Part shown: piece after piece, positions 9,651 to 18,307 of the stretch | Layout of the letters: every line of letters starts with the position of its first letter | Numbering within the stretch: the first letter of the stretch is position 1 | DNA from: Deferribacteres bacterium | GTDB lineage: Bacteria > Zhuqueibacterota > Zhuqueibacteria > Zhuqueibacterales > Geothermadaptataceae | NCBI GenBank assembly: GCA_020633675.1 | Contig: JACKDE010000002.1 | Coordinates: 248,001-312,000 of the forward strand | Length of the DNA stretch: 64,000 nt | Direction of reading: 5' to 3' | Position numbers and translations under genes: made by a program | Notes under the pieces: generated by a model | Database searches by the model: none | Seen by the model: the letters and a program-made list of their open reading frames with translations, nothing else | Told to the model about the DNA's origin: nothing

Positions 9651-10568
9651 TTATTGGTGTTTACGAACGCCGGTAAGGATGCGCAGCATAGCGCGGATTC
9701 CAGCCCAGTTTTTCGCCGCAATCAGCATGACGAGGGCCTGCAGGAACTGCAGCAGCCAAAAAAACGGTATGGTGAACCAATGGTACCATTTGGCATAGCG
9801 TCCGAAGAATTTCAGCATGCCACGAATTTTATAAAATACTTTGAAGCCGGTCATGCCGCCAACAATCGCTTTGCCGCCACTGCTGGCGGAGATTTTATGC
9901 CAAATGCGGGCCGCCGGCTCGTAATAAATCAAAAAACCATGCTGCCGGGCACGCCAACACCAATCTGCGTCTTCGGTGTACATAAAATAGCTTTCGTCGA
10001 GCAAGCCGGTTGTTTTGATGCAGGCACGGCTGGCCAGTAGGCAACAACCGGTGACGTAGCCGGTTTCGCCAGACTGCTGATACTGTCCCGCATCCATCTC
10101 GCGAATGCCGATGTGCGCCAACAGGCCGCGTCGCAATGAAACCACAGCACCGGCGTACCAGATTTGCTGTGGTGGCTCGGCAAAATAGATTTTCGGGCCA
10201 ACCATTCCGATGCGTGCATCGCTTTGAGCACGCGCAACCAGATGCTGCAGAAATGGCGGCTCGACCAGCGTGTCGTTGTTGAGCAGCAACACATAATCAG
10301 CATCGTTTTTTAGCGCCAGCTCGATGCCCTGATTGTTGGCTCGGGCAAAGCGCGCATTTTCGGCATTGCGGATGATGTCGACGTGCGGGAAGGCTTCGGC
10401 AATCGCCTGAACCGAACCATCAGAAGATGCGTTGTCGATAAGCACGATATGATAATTGCGGTAAGCCAAATTTTGTAAGGAGTGCAGACAAGCCAGCGTG
10501 TCGTCTTTGCCGTTCCAATTGACGATCAGGATGAAAACCCGCGGTTGCTGTGTAGGCGTTGTGTTCAA
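9651..10568 (-). CDS. Glycosyltransferase family 2 (rhamnosyltransferase-like)
   Basis: A 305-residue GT-A fold protein. The nucleotide-sugar site is visible as LIVNWNGKDDTLACLHSL, then LIDNASSDGS and the DxD-like LLLNNDT. TGYVTGCCLLASRAC and EDADWCWRARQHG follow, as in rhamnosyltransferase-type enzymes that extend lipid-linked or surface glycans. A hydrophobic patch near the C-terminus (WFTIPFFWLLQFLQALVML) suggests membrane association. The start is a TTG with AGGAG eight bases upstream. It lies between rnz and the flippase in one leftward cluster, so the flippase is its likely functional partner. The sugar donor cannot be read from sequence. Confidence 0.86.
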   Translation of the reverse strand: MNTTPTQQPRVFILIVNWNGKDDTLACLHSLQNLAYRNYHIVLIDNASSDGSVQAIAEAFPHVDIIRNAENARFARANNQGIELALKNDADYVLLLNNDTLVEPPFLQHLVARAQSDARIGMVGPKIYFAEPPQQIWYAGAVVSLRRGLLAHIGIREMDAGQYQQSGETGYVTGCCLLASRACIKTTGLLDESYFMYTEDADWCWRARQHGFLIYYEPAARIWHKISASSGGKAIVGGMTGFKVFYKIRGMLKFFGRYAKWYHWFTIPFFWLLQFLQALVMLIAAKNWAGIRAMLRILTGVRKHQ

Positions 10569-10586
10569 TGGGATGCTCCTGTCCGG

Positions 10587-11516
10587 TCACGCTTCGTATT
10601 CAAAGGTCATGCGCTTCAAATCGCTGGCGATAACGGTGCGAGGGAAGACTGCTTTGGCAGAATCGAGTAGCTCCTTTTCTTCAAAAGGCATGTAACGTCC
10701 GCTGATGTGGTTGAGCGCCAGCAGATGCACATCAGCTTCGCGGGCGATGTGCGCCGCCTGAGTGGCAGTCGAGTGCCCGGATTGCAGGGCAGATTGCTCT
10801 TCGCCCTCCTTGAAAGTCGAATCGTGGATGAGGAGATCAGCACCCTTGGCAAGTGCAATGGCATTTGGCGTCGGCGATGTGTCCATGCAGTAGGCAAAAT
10901 GGTGCCCGCGTCGTGATGCTCCAACCACCTGCTCCGGCAAAATAGTGCGGCCATCCGACAGTTCCACCGCTTCACCCTTCTGCAATCGGCCGCGATCCGG
11001 CCCATTCGGTACGCCGAGCCGATCTGCTGCTTCGACATCAAATTTGCCCGGACGGGCGTTCTCGACGATGGCCCAGCCCAGGCAGCGGATCCGGTGGGCA
11101 ATGGGCTTGCAAAGAATTTGATAGCCGGATTCCTGCCAGCTCATTCCGTCACTGCCATCCGGTACTTCAACAACATGCAGTGGATAGCGCAATCCAAACC
11201 TGGCGAATTTTTTGTGAAAATCGACATATTCCGCCAGGCCTTCGGGCCCGTAGAGATGAATCGGCTGGGTGCATTCCGCCATTTGCAAGCTGGTAAGCAA
11301 ACCGGGCAGGCCAAACAGATGATCGCCGTGGAAGTGGGAGATAAAAATGCGCGACAGTCTGCCAGGACGCAGGCGAGCTTTGCGGAATTGAATTTGTGCG
11401 CCCTCGCCACAGTCGAACAGGAAAAGCTCGCCGTTGAAGATCAGCGCTGTGCTGGACAGGTTGCGAAAGCGGGTGGGCACGGCTGCGCCGGTACCGAGAA
11501 AAACGACTTCGAACAT
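10587..11516 (-). CDS. rnz: Ribonuclease Z
   Basis: This tRNA 3'-processing endonuclease of the metallo-beta-lactamase fold has 309 residues, the normal size of the short form. The metal site shows ISHFHGDHLFGLPGLL, MDTSPTP and HDSTFKEG, with a further His in LALNHISGRYM. The N-terminus carries the substrate-binding PTRFRNLSS typical of true RNase Z, as opposed to generic hydrolases. The long insertion between the two halves is the flexible arm region. It sits in a tight leftward cluster with the GDSL esterase upstream and the glycosyltransferase downstream. Confidence 0.93.
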   Translation of the reverse strand: MFEVVFLGTGAAVPTRFRNLSSTALIFNGELFLFDCGEGAQIQFRKARLRPGRLSRIFISHFHGDHLFGLPGLLTSLQMAECTQPIHLYGPEGLAEYVDFHKKFARFGLRYPLHVVEVPDGSDGMSWQESGYQILCKPIAHRIRCLGWAIVENARPGKFDVEAADRLGVPNGPDRGRLQKGEAVELSDGRTILPEQVVGASRRGHHFAYCMDTSPTPNAIALAKGADLLIHDSTFKEGEEQSALQSGHSTATQAAHIAREADVHLLALNHISGRYMPFEEKELLDSAKAVFPRTVIASDLKRMTFEYEA

Positions 11517-11541
11517 GCAAATTTCATTTCTTCACTGAAGG

Positions 11542-12198
11542 TCAAATTTCGGGAAAACGTTGCAGCACTTTTTTCAGGACGGTCCAGACATTTCGGGCCA
11601 CAATTTTTTGGCCTTGCTCGTTCGGATGGATGCGATCGGGCAGATTTAGCTCGGGTATGCCGCCGACGCCTTCGAGCAAAAACGGAATCAATGCAGCGTC
11701 ATTGTTCTTGGCCAGTTTCTGAAAGATTTTTTGAAAACTGGTGGTGTATTCCGGCCCCAAATTGGGCGGCACTTGCATGCCTGCCAGCACAATTTGAACT
11801 TTTGGATAGGCCTCTTTGGTTTTGTCGATAATGGCTTGCAGATTCGCTTCGGTTTCTTCAAGCGAAATGCCTCGCAGGCCGTCGTTGGCTCCAAGTTCCA
11901 GGATAAACACATCAACCGGGCGACGCAGCATCCAGCCGATGCGGCGCAGACCACCTGCGGAGGTCTCACCACTCAGTCCGGCAGCGACAATATCCACTGG
12001 CCATTCAAGTGAATCGACGGTGTTTTGCAGCAGCGCCGGAAACGCCTGCGATGGATCGAGGCCATAGCCGGCAGTCAAACTGTTGCCAAAGATCATCACG
12101 GTGCGGCGAGCGGATTGGTCTGTTTTTTCCTGGGCCAACAAAGTGCCGGAAGCAAGCAAAGTCAGCAACAAAAAAGATATTTTAGCAAAAAAACGCAT
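11542..12198 (-). CDS. Periplasmic GDSL esterase/lysophospholipase, TesA-like
   Basis: A 218-residue SGNH hydrolase with an N-terminal signal peptide (FFAKISFLLLTLLASGTLLA), so probably periplasmic. Block I is IFGNSLTAGYGLD with the catalytic Ser (GNSL instead of GDSL). Block III is LELGANDGLRG and block V is DRIHPNEQGQ with the Asp and His. This family hydrolyses acyl-CoA, lysophospholipid or aryl esters. Its start lies one base after the stop of the DUF423 gene, so the two are co-transcribed and probably coupled. The family call is firm; the physiological substrate is not. Confidence 0.9.
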   Translation of the reverse strand: MRFFAKISFLLLTLLASGTLLAQEKTDQSARRTVMIFGNSLTAGYGLDPSQAFPALLQNTVDSLEWPVDIVAAGLSGETSAGGLRRIGWMLRRPVDVFILELGANDGLRGISLEETEANLQAIIDKTKEAYPKVQIVLAGMQVPPNLGPEYTTSFQKIFQKLAKNNDAALIPFLLEGVGGIPELNLPDRIHPNEQGQKIVARNVWTVLKKVLQRFPEI

Positions 12199-12199
12199 G

Positions 12200-12571
12200 T
12201 CAATCCGAAGCTTTGATTATGGTGTAAATCAACCAAACCCAGCCGATCAGAAAGGCGACGCCACCAAACGGGGTGATCGCGCCCAGCCATCTGTTGCCGG
12301 TGATCGCCAGCACGTAAAGACTGCCTGAAAACAGCACGATGCCGGCTAAAAATGCCCAGCCTGCGAATGAAAAGCCGGACTGCGGGTAGAGCTTGTGCAG
12401 CACGCCAACAGCCAGCAAAGCAAGTGCATGAAACATTTGATACAATACAGCTTTTTCGTAGATGTCTCTACCGTAAGCATCGAGGGTATTTTTAAGAGCG
12501 TGTGCACCGAACGCGCCCAGCGCCACGCTGAGCATGCCGAAAACGGCGCCGCTGATCAACCATATTTTCAT
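12200..12571 (-). CDS. DUF423 small membrane protein
   Basis: I start it at the ATG at 12571 (MKIWLISGAVFGML), 15 codons inside the longest frame, since the family begins with this hydrophobic helix. The 123-residue product has four predicted membrane helices and the DUF423 signature (LGAFGAHALK, YQMFHALALLAVG, FSGSLYVLAITG). The function of the family is unknown. It is transcribed with the esterase gene one base downstream. Confidence 0.85.
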   Translation of the reverse strand: MKIWLISGAVFGMLSVALGAFGAHALKNTLDAYGRDIYEKAVLYQMFHALALLAVGVLHKLYPQSGFSFAGWAFLAGIVLFSGSLYVLAITGNRWLGAITPFGGVAFLIGWVWLIYTIIKASD

Positions 12572-12772
12572 GAGATCGAACCAGGTGAGTGCATAAAGAT
12601 TGAGCCTTAAAGGCAAAATTTTCTATAGCTTCAATAATAATTCTTTGCGCGCAGAAATTCAAGCGGCAATTCAAATTGTATTTATCAAAGTAGTTGTATA
12701 GCAGTGATTGCAATCATTTCGCTCATCGCGCCTTTGCAATATTAGAAGGCATACGTTTCGTTTCCCGAATCC

Positions 12773-13396
12773 CTATCGCTGCGTGGCGGAAAGCTCGTCG
12801 AGATTGGTGATGCAGACATCGAGGTCTTTGAGAATGCCATCGGAAAGATTGTAAATCCAGCCATGGACAGCCAGTTCCTGTCCCGCGCGCCAGGCACCTT
12901 GCACAATGGTGGTTTGGCAAATATTGTTGACCTGTTCTACCACATTGAGCTCGCACAGCGCATCGAAGCGCTCACGATCGCCCGGCAATGCCTGCAAGCG
13001 CTGCTCATGGAAACGATAGACGTCGCGTATGTTGCGCAGCCAGTTATCGATCAAACCGTGATCGTGGTCTTCCATCGCTGCCATGATGCCGCCACAACCA
13101 TAATGTCCGCATACGATGATGTGCTTGACCTTCAGCACCTCAACGGCATATTGAATGACCGACAGGCAATTCAGATCGGTATGCACGACGACATTCGCAA
13201 TGTTGCGGTGCACAAAAATCTCACCCGGCTGCAAGTCGATAATCTGGTTCGCGGGAACCCGGCTGTCGGAACAGCCAATCCAAAGGTACTCCGGATTTTG
13301 TTGCTTGGCCAACGCCTCAAAAAAGCCCGGATCAGATTTTTTTACATTTTCAGACCACTGACGGTTTTTATCAAAAAGCGTTTTTAAAATACGCAT
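12773..13396 (-). CDS. can: Beta-class carbonic anhydrase
   Basis: Interconverts CO2 and bicarbonate in the cytoplasm. The start at 13396 is chosen because AAGGA precedes it at the right distance; a longer frame from 13438 has an N-terminus foreign to the family. The zinc ligands are visible in IGCSDSRVPAN and CGHYGCGG (Cys, Asp, His, Cys), and RNIANVV follows. At 207 residues it matches the Escherichia coli Can type. It stands alone, with about 200 bases upstream of the DUF423 gene start. Confidence 0.94.
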   Translation of the reverse strand: MRILKTLFDKNRQWSENVKKSDPGFFEALAKQQNPEYLWIGCSDSRVPANQIIDLQPGEIFVHRNIANVVVHTDLNCLSVIQYAVEVLKVKHIIVCGHYGCGGIMAAMEDHDHGLIDNWLRNIRDVYRFHEQRLQALPGDRERFDALCELNVVEQVNNICQTTIVQGAWRAGQELAVHGWIYNLSDGILKDLDVCITNLDELSATQR

Positions 13397-13487
13397 ACTG
13401 TTCCTTTCTGATTTGCGAAATTCAGTTGGTGTTTCCAATTTGAATCACTTTTAATGATGCTCCTGCTTCAAAACGCATTCGTGCCCA

Positions 13488-14378
13488 TTAATCGATTTTC
13501 AATTTTTCGCGATAGGTTTTTGCGGCATTGCCATTGAGTTGCCAGTAGGCTTCGCGCAGCGATGCCTGCAAAATGCCTTCTGTGCCATCGCTTGAGGAAA
13601 ATTTTGCAATCCGTTGTGCTCCGGATTTTTCCACCCAGTAGGTTTCTGTCCGATCCCCGATCTGCCAGCTCCATTTCCAAACGGGCATTTTTTGTCCCAA
13701 CACCTCGATCAAACCTCCGTCTTCTTTGCGAATCCAACCCTGCCGAAAACGCGCTTCTTCATGTTTGGTGCGCAAATCCCAGAGAGACGGCATGATGGTG
13801 ACTTCTCGGTATTCGCCGCTGGCCATCACCTCGCCACGTAATTCACGAATCCAAATTGGCAGGTTGTCTTCGAAAATAGCATTCTCCGGCAGATCGATGG
13901 TGCGCCTTTGATCGCCTTCACGCTCAAAATAACTGTGCAGGTTAATTGCCAGTTCATGCTCGTGCGGGACGAGCATGTGAAAAACCTGGCCACACCACTC
14001 CTGGGCGGTCAGTGATATTTTCAGCGGATGCAGTGGTGGGCGGCCAAGCTCAGCTTCCACGCTCGAAAAAGTAGAGGTCATGACAGAATAGTCGTAAATT
14101 CCGGTTGGAAATTTGAACACGCGATTGAGCTTGAGCACAGGTACGCGTTCATTTTTCGGGATTGCGTCGCTTTCAACTTTGATGCGGGTTTTGCGCGAAA
14201 TGTCTTCGGTCACAAAAATCAGCACAGCGTAGCCTTGACGCAATTCGCCGTAGCGAGGGATAGTCAGCTTGAAAGACGAGATTTCGCCGCGGCCATCTCC
14301 CCAGTGCGCCCAAAAATCATTTGGTGCTTTGACAGGATTTTCGCTAACGAGCAGTGCTGTGAGCAAGAGTGCGAGCAT
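13488..14378 (-). CDS. Secreted protein of unknown function
   Basis: The frame can be read from 14615, but the natural start is the ATG at 14378: AAGGA lies upstream and a signal peptide begins there (MLALLLTALLVSENPVKA). The mature part, about 280 residues, is mostly beta strand (SSFKLTIPRYGELRQGYAVL, LIFVTEDISRK, ISLTAQEWCGQVFHML). From memory, very similar proteins in Bacteroidetes are often labelled septum formation inhibitor Maf, but no Maf pyrophosphatase motif is present here. The small gene upstream (14443-14730) is on the same strand, 64 bases away. The function is unknown. Confidence 0.7.
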   Translation of the reverse strand: MLALLLTALLVSENPVKAPNDFWAHWGDGRGEISSFKLTIPRYGELRQGYAVLIFVTEDISRKTRIKVESDAIPKNERVPVLKLNRVFKFPTGIYDYSVMTSTFSSVEAELGRPPLHPLKISLTAQEWCGQVFHMLVPHEHELAINLHSYFEREGDQRRTIDLPENAIFEDNLPIWIRELRGEVMASGEYREVTIMPSLWDLRTKHEEARFRQGWIRKEDGGLIEVLGQKMPVWKWSWQIGDRTETYWVEKSGAQRIAKFSSSDGTEGILQASLREAYWQLNGNAAKTYREKLKID

Positions 14379-14442
14379 GGCTTTTCCTTTTTGTGAAAAA
14401 TGATCAATCTTGTGCAAGTAATTGTGGCAATAAAGAGCCTGC

Positions 14443-14730
14443 TTAGATTTTGCGCAGGCGCAAATGCTGCGGCGTTTTGCCCGGTACACGCTCGATGAAC
14501 TCGCGAGCTTCAAGATCGAGTTTGATGGTAGTGACATACCAGGGCACGCTGCCGTCAAACTCCTTGGGCAATCTTTCTGCAACAGCTGCTGCCAATGCTT
14601 TAAATGCGATTTCATCGTGTTCGCGGATCACCTCAAGAATGGCCTGCTTGATCAGCGCATAGCGTTTATTATCGAGGTTAACGCCTTGTTTTCCCTCGGG
14701 GTGTAGAGTCATGATTTTTTGATCTGACAT
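14443..14730 (-). CDS. Small conserved protein (DUF6958-like)
   Basis: A 95-residue soluble protein. It has an N-terminal LHPEGKQGVNLDNKRYALIK, a helical middle (LEVIREHDEIAFKALAAAV) and a winged-helix-like end (WYVTTIKLDLEAREFIERV). I recall this pattern from the DUF6958 family; that name is from memory and unverified. The fold looks like a small helix-turn-helix, but no DNA-binding role has been shown to my knowledge. It lies between the MBL hydrolase gene and the secreted protein gene, all leftward. Confidence 0.65.
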   Translation of the reverse strand: MSDQKIMTLHPEGKQGVNLDNKRYALIKQAILEVIREHDEIAFKALAAAVAERLPKEFDGSVPWYVTTIKLDLEAREFIERVPGKTPQHLRLRKI

Positions 14731-14775
14731 AGAAATCGCTCATCTCGGGTATACCCTGCCAGCGCAATTCAGCTT

Positions 14776-15774
14776 TTATGGCAGCGAGTACCGCCACACT
14801 TCGCGATCGGATTTTTGCAACGCTTCTTTTTTGACCAGGTACTCGAGGTGTGCAAGCGTCTCGGTTAATGCAAAGCGCATTTCGTGCGAAGACAGCGCGT
14901 CCGTATCAAATACACGTGTGCAGACATCGAAGGCCGTGGCGCCACCATTGATCGCGTTTTTCATGTGCGAAAGTCTTTCTTCATGATGGGCGACCAACTC
15001 GACGATGCGGCCGCGCCAATTTGTGATCAACTTTTTGTGCCCCGGCAGGGCGAGGTCTACCTCAAGTTGTTGTAACTGCCGCAGTGAATGCAAATAGCGA
15101 CCAAGTGGATTGGCTTCGCTGAGTGGCCACTGGCTGATATTCGGGGTGATGAACATCAGCACATGATCTCCGGATAAAATGAGACGATGCGCAGGATCAT
15201 AAAACACCAAATGGCCATCGGCGTGCCCGGGCGTATGAATAATTTCAAACCGGAATTGCCCCACATGCAGTGTTTGCCCCGGCTGCAGAAATTCAACGCG
15301 CGTCGGATGCGGCTGAGTCGCCATCCGGATATCGGCCAGATTGCCAAGAATGCTCTCAGATGCTTGCGCAGGCAGGCCGCATTGCCCCAGGAATTGCTGC
15401 ATCACCGGCTTGAGATCGACGCCGTGCTGGAAGACAGTTTGGGCGGCACGAAATTCCTGCTCGGATACCAACACCGGTGGCGGCTTGTCTGCCCGGCTGT
15501 CGGTGAAATGGCGCTGCAGGTAACCAGCCATACCGTAATGATCGGGGTGACTGTGCGTCAGGACGATGCGCGAAATGTTACCGCGCCGGATGTCCAATTG
15601 CTTGAAGGCGGCGCGCCAGACGTTTTCTGCCTGTGGTGTATGCAGACCGGTGTCAAAAATGCACCACTTGTCATCATCGCGTACGAGGTAGCAATTGACA
15701 ATTTTTAGCGCAAAAGGCAGGGGCAGCCGGACTTGAACAAGGTCATCACTCAAGTGAACAATCGAATCGTGCAT
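14776..15774 (-). CDS. MBL-fold metallo-hydrolase
   Basis: A 332-residue metallo-beta-lactamase-fold hydrolase. The metal-binding motif is LTHSHPDHYGMAGYL, then HTPGHADGHLVFYD and SGDHVLMF, with a late His in LPGHKKL. The C-terminal 100 residues form the helical/winged extension seen in the LACTB2/hydroxyacylglutathione hydrolase-like group (FDVCTRVFDTDALSSHEMRF). The substrate could be a thioester, a phosphodiester or RNA. No cysteine-rich sulfur-transfer domain is attached. It is the first gene of the leftward run and is divergent from the debranching enzyme at 16048. Confidence 0.85.
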   Translation of the reverse strand: MHDSIVHLSDDLVQVRLPLPFALKIVNCYLVRDDDKWCIFDTGLHTPQAENVWRAAFKQLDIRRGNISRIVLTHSHPDHYGMAGYLQRHFTDSRADKPPPVLVSEQEFRAAQTVFQHGVDLKPVMQQFLGQCGLPAQASESILGNLADIRMATQPHPTRVEFLQPGQTLHVGQFRFEIIHTPGHADGHLVFYDPAHRLILSGDHVLMFITPNISQWPLSEANPLGRYLHSLRQLQQLEVDLALPGHKKLITNWRGRIVELVAHHEERLSHMKNAINGGATAFDVCTRVFDTDALSSHEMRFALTETLAHLEYLVKKEALQKSDREVWRYSLP

Positions 15775-16047
15775 GAGTTTATTTCAACTTTTGTTTGAAT
15801 GGCTATGCTCGTGAATACAGTCGCTGCAGTGCAGCAGAAGCTCATAAAAAGCAATATAGACGTGATCGGCCTAGTGATCAAGGAGAAATTCACTCTGAAA
15901 ATTGCGCGAAATCGCCTGCTGCATGGTAAAAAATAGCGGCTTTACTGCTGCAAAACAATTTTTTTCAGCACTATTTCTGCTTTCGTTTCCGCCTGCGCAT
16001 GCTGCTGGCTGCAATTTTACAAACACAACAATTTCAGGGATGCCATT

Positions 16048-17997
16048 TTGGAAAACAGGAACTGGCTATTGACGAATGGTTTGGGCGCCTATTGCATCGG
16101 CTCGTCCGATGAAACATACCATCGGCGCGATCACGCACTGTTTACAGCATTGCTGCGACCGCCGCTGCGACGCGAAAAGTGCATTCGACGACTACATGAA
16201 ACCATCTATTTGGATGGGCGTTGGCAACCGATCACCCCGCAAGATGATGGCAGAATTTCTTCCTATTTCACCGCTCGCTTTCATGTTGTCGATGGCTTGC
16301 CGACCTATGAGTACCGCTCCTCATTTTTGACGTTGCAGAAACGATTTTTTATGGAGCCAGCTACAGATGCCTTTTATGTGCAGTATCGTGCGACTCGCGC
16401 TGAAGGCAAGTGCCGCTTGCGTGTTCAGCCACTGCTTATTCTACCCGATGCCTTTTTCGAATCGGAATTTCCCGAGCCGCCATTGCGCCTGAGAGATCGG
16501 GGCTTTGCCTTTCATTTTGAGCTGCAGGATGGACGCCGTCTCCATTTTCATTGCGATACGGAAGCGCAGGTGGTGGTCGTCAATAATTGGATGGCGACAC
16601 ATTTTAAGGATGATCGCGATATGGCGCCGGAAGCGAATTTTATCCCGGCAGGATTGAGTTTCGTTTTGGAAAAAGGCCAGACCGCAACCATCCGAATCGG
16701 ACTGGATGCGGTTGCTGATTTCGACATAAATGCGGTGTTGCAAAACGTGCCCACAAAAAGAAATGGCGGGCCTCTTAAAATTTTTGAGCTCACGGATGAA
16801 AAAGCTGGCGCCATGCTTTGCCGGCCGGACGATTTTGTGGTCGCGCGGGCGACCATCAATTCTTTACACAATACCACCATACTTTCAGCGTACCCGGATC
16901 AGACAGACAACGGCCGCAACATGCTTCTGGCATTGCCGGGATTGCTGCTCGCTACAGGCGACTTTGCGCGTGCCCGCAATGTCCTGGATATGCTGAAATC
17001 CAACGCCAACGCGCATCAATTGCCAAATCAATTTTCCGCCCAACCTTTGCCGCCGAGCTACGATGGCGCCGACGTCGCTCTCTGGTACTTTGTCGCTGCT
17101 TATGAGTATTGGCTGGCAAGCAAGGATGAAGATTTTCTGGAAAAAAACTACTCGTTTTTATTGCAACTGTTGATGGAGTTGATCGAAGGCACCGAAAATG
17201 GTGTGGTTCTGGACAAATCGGATGGGCTTCTTGAGATCATCCCGGAAGCCAGCGCCTGTTCATGGATGGATGCCAAAGTTGGCAACTGGGTCGTGACCGC
17301 CCGCACCGGAAAGCCGATTGAAATGCAGGCGCTATGGTACAATGCGCTTCAGATCATGCTGGCGTTTTCGGAGCATCTTGATAAAAGCACCAGTGAAGCA
17401 AAACTGCGCGCATTGGCAGAGCAGGCAGAGACACACATCAGGCAGGTTTTCTGGTTGCCCAAGGCCGGCTACCTTGCCGATGGGCTCACACCTGAGGGCA
17501 TTGACAGCTCTTTTCGTGCAAATCAGGTCATCGCCCTCGGCTTGCCGTTTTCCCCCTTTCCTGAAAACCAGTCGCTTTCGGTGCTTGAGAAAGTGCTAAT
17601 GCAACTTGCAACGCCATACGGCTTGCGGACACTCTCGCCATTTCATGCAGCCTATCGTGGCAATATTGGCAGCACACTGTCTGAGCGAGCAGGTGCCTGG
17701 CACAACGGTACCGTGCATCCGTGGCTGACCTGGCCGTGCGTGCGCGCGATGCTGCGAAATGGCTACCCGCCGGATGAAGCGTATGCCATTTTTCGTCCGC
17801 TGTTCGTATCGGTGCAGGAAGGTATGGTCGGTCACGTAAGCGAAGCCTTTACCGGAGACAAACCCCATCTGCCGGTCGGTGCAGGTGCGAGCGCTGTCTC
17901 ACTCGGTGCCGTCATTCAGTGTTTGGTTGCGCTCAAGGGTGAGCTGCGTGTTGCTGCACCGGAAGGATTGGATCTGCAAATATCCGAATATGCATGA
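16048..17997 (+). CDS. Amylo-alpha-1,6-glucosidase (glycogen debranching enzyme, GH133-like), divergent
   Basis: The start is a TTG at 16048 with AGGGAT upstream; the protein then begins ENRNWLLTNGLGAYCIGS, as family members do. Residues 1-240 are the N-terminal beta-sandwich domain and 250-640 the (alpha/alpha)6 barrel. Barrel motifs are largely kept: DGADVALWYFVAAYEYW, SWMDAKVGNWVVTARTG and PIEMQALWYNAL. Two usually strict motifs differ. The expected W-G-R-D-T near residue 290 reads TDNGRNMLLALPG, and the expected G-T-V-W-P-W near the end reads NGTVHPWLTWP. By family knowledge it would release glucose from 1,6-branches of glycogen, but these changes may alter or abolish activity. It is a single gene followed by a possible terminator. 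Confidence 0.82.
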   Translation: MENRNWLLTNGLGAYCIGSSDETYHRRDHALFTALLRPPLRREKCIRRLHETIYLDGRWQPITPQDDGRISSYFTARFHVVDGLPTYEYRSSFLTLQKRFFMEPATDAFYVQYRATRAEGKCRLRVQPLLILPDAFFESEFPEPPLRLRDRGFAFHFELQDGRRLHFHCDTEAQVVVVNNWMATHFKDDRDMAPEANFIPAGLSFVLEKGQTATIRIGLDAVADFDINAVLQNVPTKRNGGPLKIFELTDEKAGAMLCRPDDFVVARATINSLHNTTILSAYPDQTDNGRNMLLALPGLLLATGDFARARNVLDMLKSNANAHQLPNQFSAQPLPPSYDGADVALWYFVAAYEYWLASKDEDFLEKNYSFLLQLLMELIEGTENGVVLDKSDGLLEIIPEASACSWMDAKVGNWVVTARTGKPIEMQALWYNALQIMLAFSEHLDKSTSEAKLRALAEQAETHIRQVFWLPKAGYLADGLTPEGIDSSFRANQVIALGLPFSPFPENQSLSVLEKVLMQLATPYGLRTLSPFHAAYRGNIGSTLSERAGAWHNGTVHPWLTWPCVRAMLRNGYPPDEAYAIFRPLFVSVQEGMVGHVSEAFTGDKPHLPVGAGASAVSLGAVIQCLVALKGELRVAAPEGLDLQISEYA

Positions 17998-18307
17998 TTT
18001 GGATGGTTGTACAGCCCTGTGCAACCTTTTACCTCAACCGCCTGTCTTTCCTTTGAAGGAAATTCAATCAAGCACAAAATTTCTGTTCATGCTTTGTGCG
18101 AACAGACACTGCATGTGCTTCGTCGCGCAAAGGCGCGCACAAACCTTTAAAAGGACAGACTTCATGTCCTACCATTGAAAATTGCCCAAGCTTGCCATAA
18201 AATAACGAAACAATTGCGCAGCGATGGCCGTAAGATGCGGCTGTGTGTTACCTTCCATAGAAGTACCCTGTTTATTTTGATAAAATTATGACTGCGAGGA
18301 GAGTAAA
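17998..18307. other. Intergenic region between debranching enzyme and efflux operon
   Basis: These 310 bases contain the hairpin at 18005-18030 and a GGACA/TGTCC hairpin near 18153-18171. A purine-rich ribosome binding site (GAGGAGAG) lies just before the adaptor gene at 18308. The AT-rich stretch around 18270-18290 could hold the promoter of the efflux operon, but I see no clear consensus. No open frame in it looks coding. Confidence 0.5.
18005..18030 (+). terminator. Possible hairpin terminator after debranching enzyme
   Basis: Inverted repeat GGTTGTACAG / CTGTGCAACC (10 pairs, one G-T) with a very tight loop, followed by TTTT. It starts eight bases after the debranching enzyme stop. The short T tract makes it only a moderate candidate. 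Confidence 0.5.

Noticed and set aside
11094..11831. 245-codon rightward frame
   Set aside because: Antisense to rnz and the esterase, both of which have full catalytic motifs.
13488..14378. Maf septum-formation inhibitor
   Set aside because: The label is common for such proteins, but this one is secreted and has no Maf motif.
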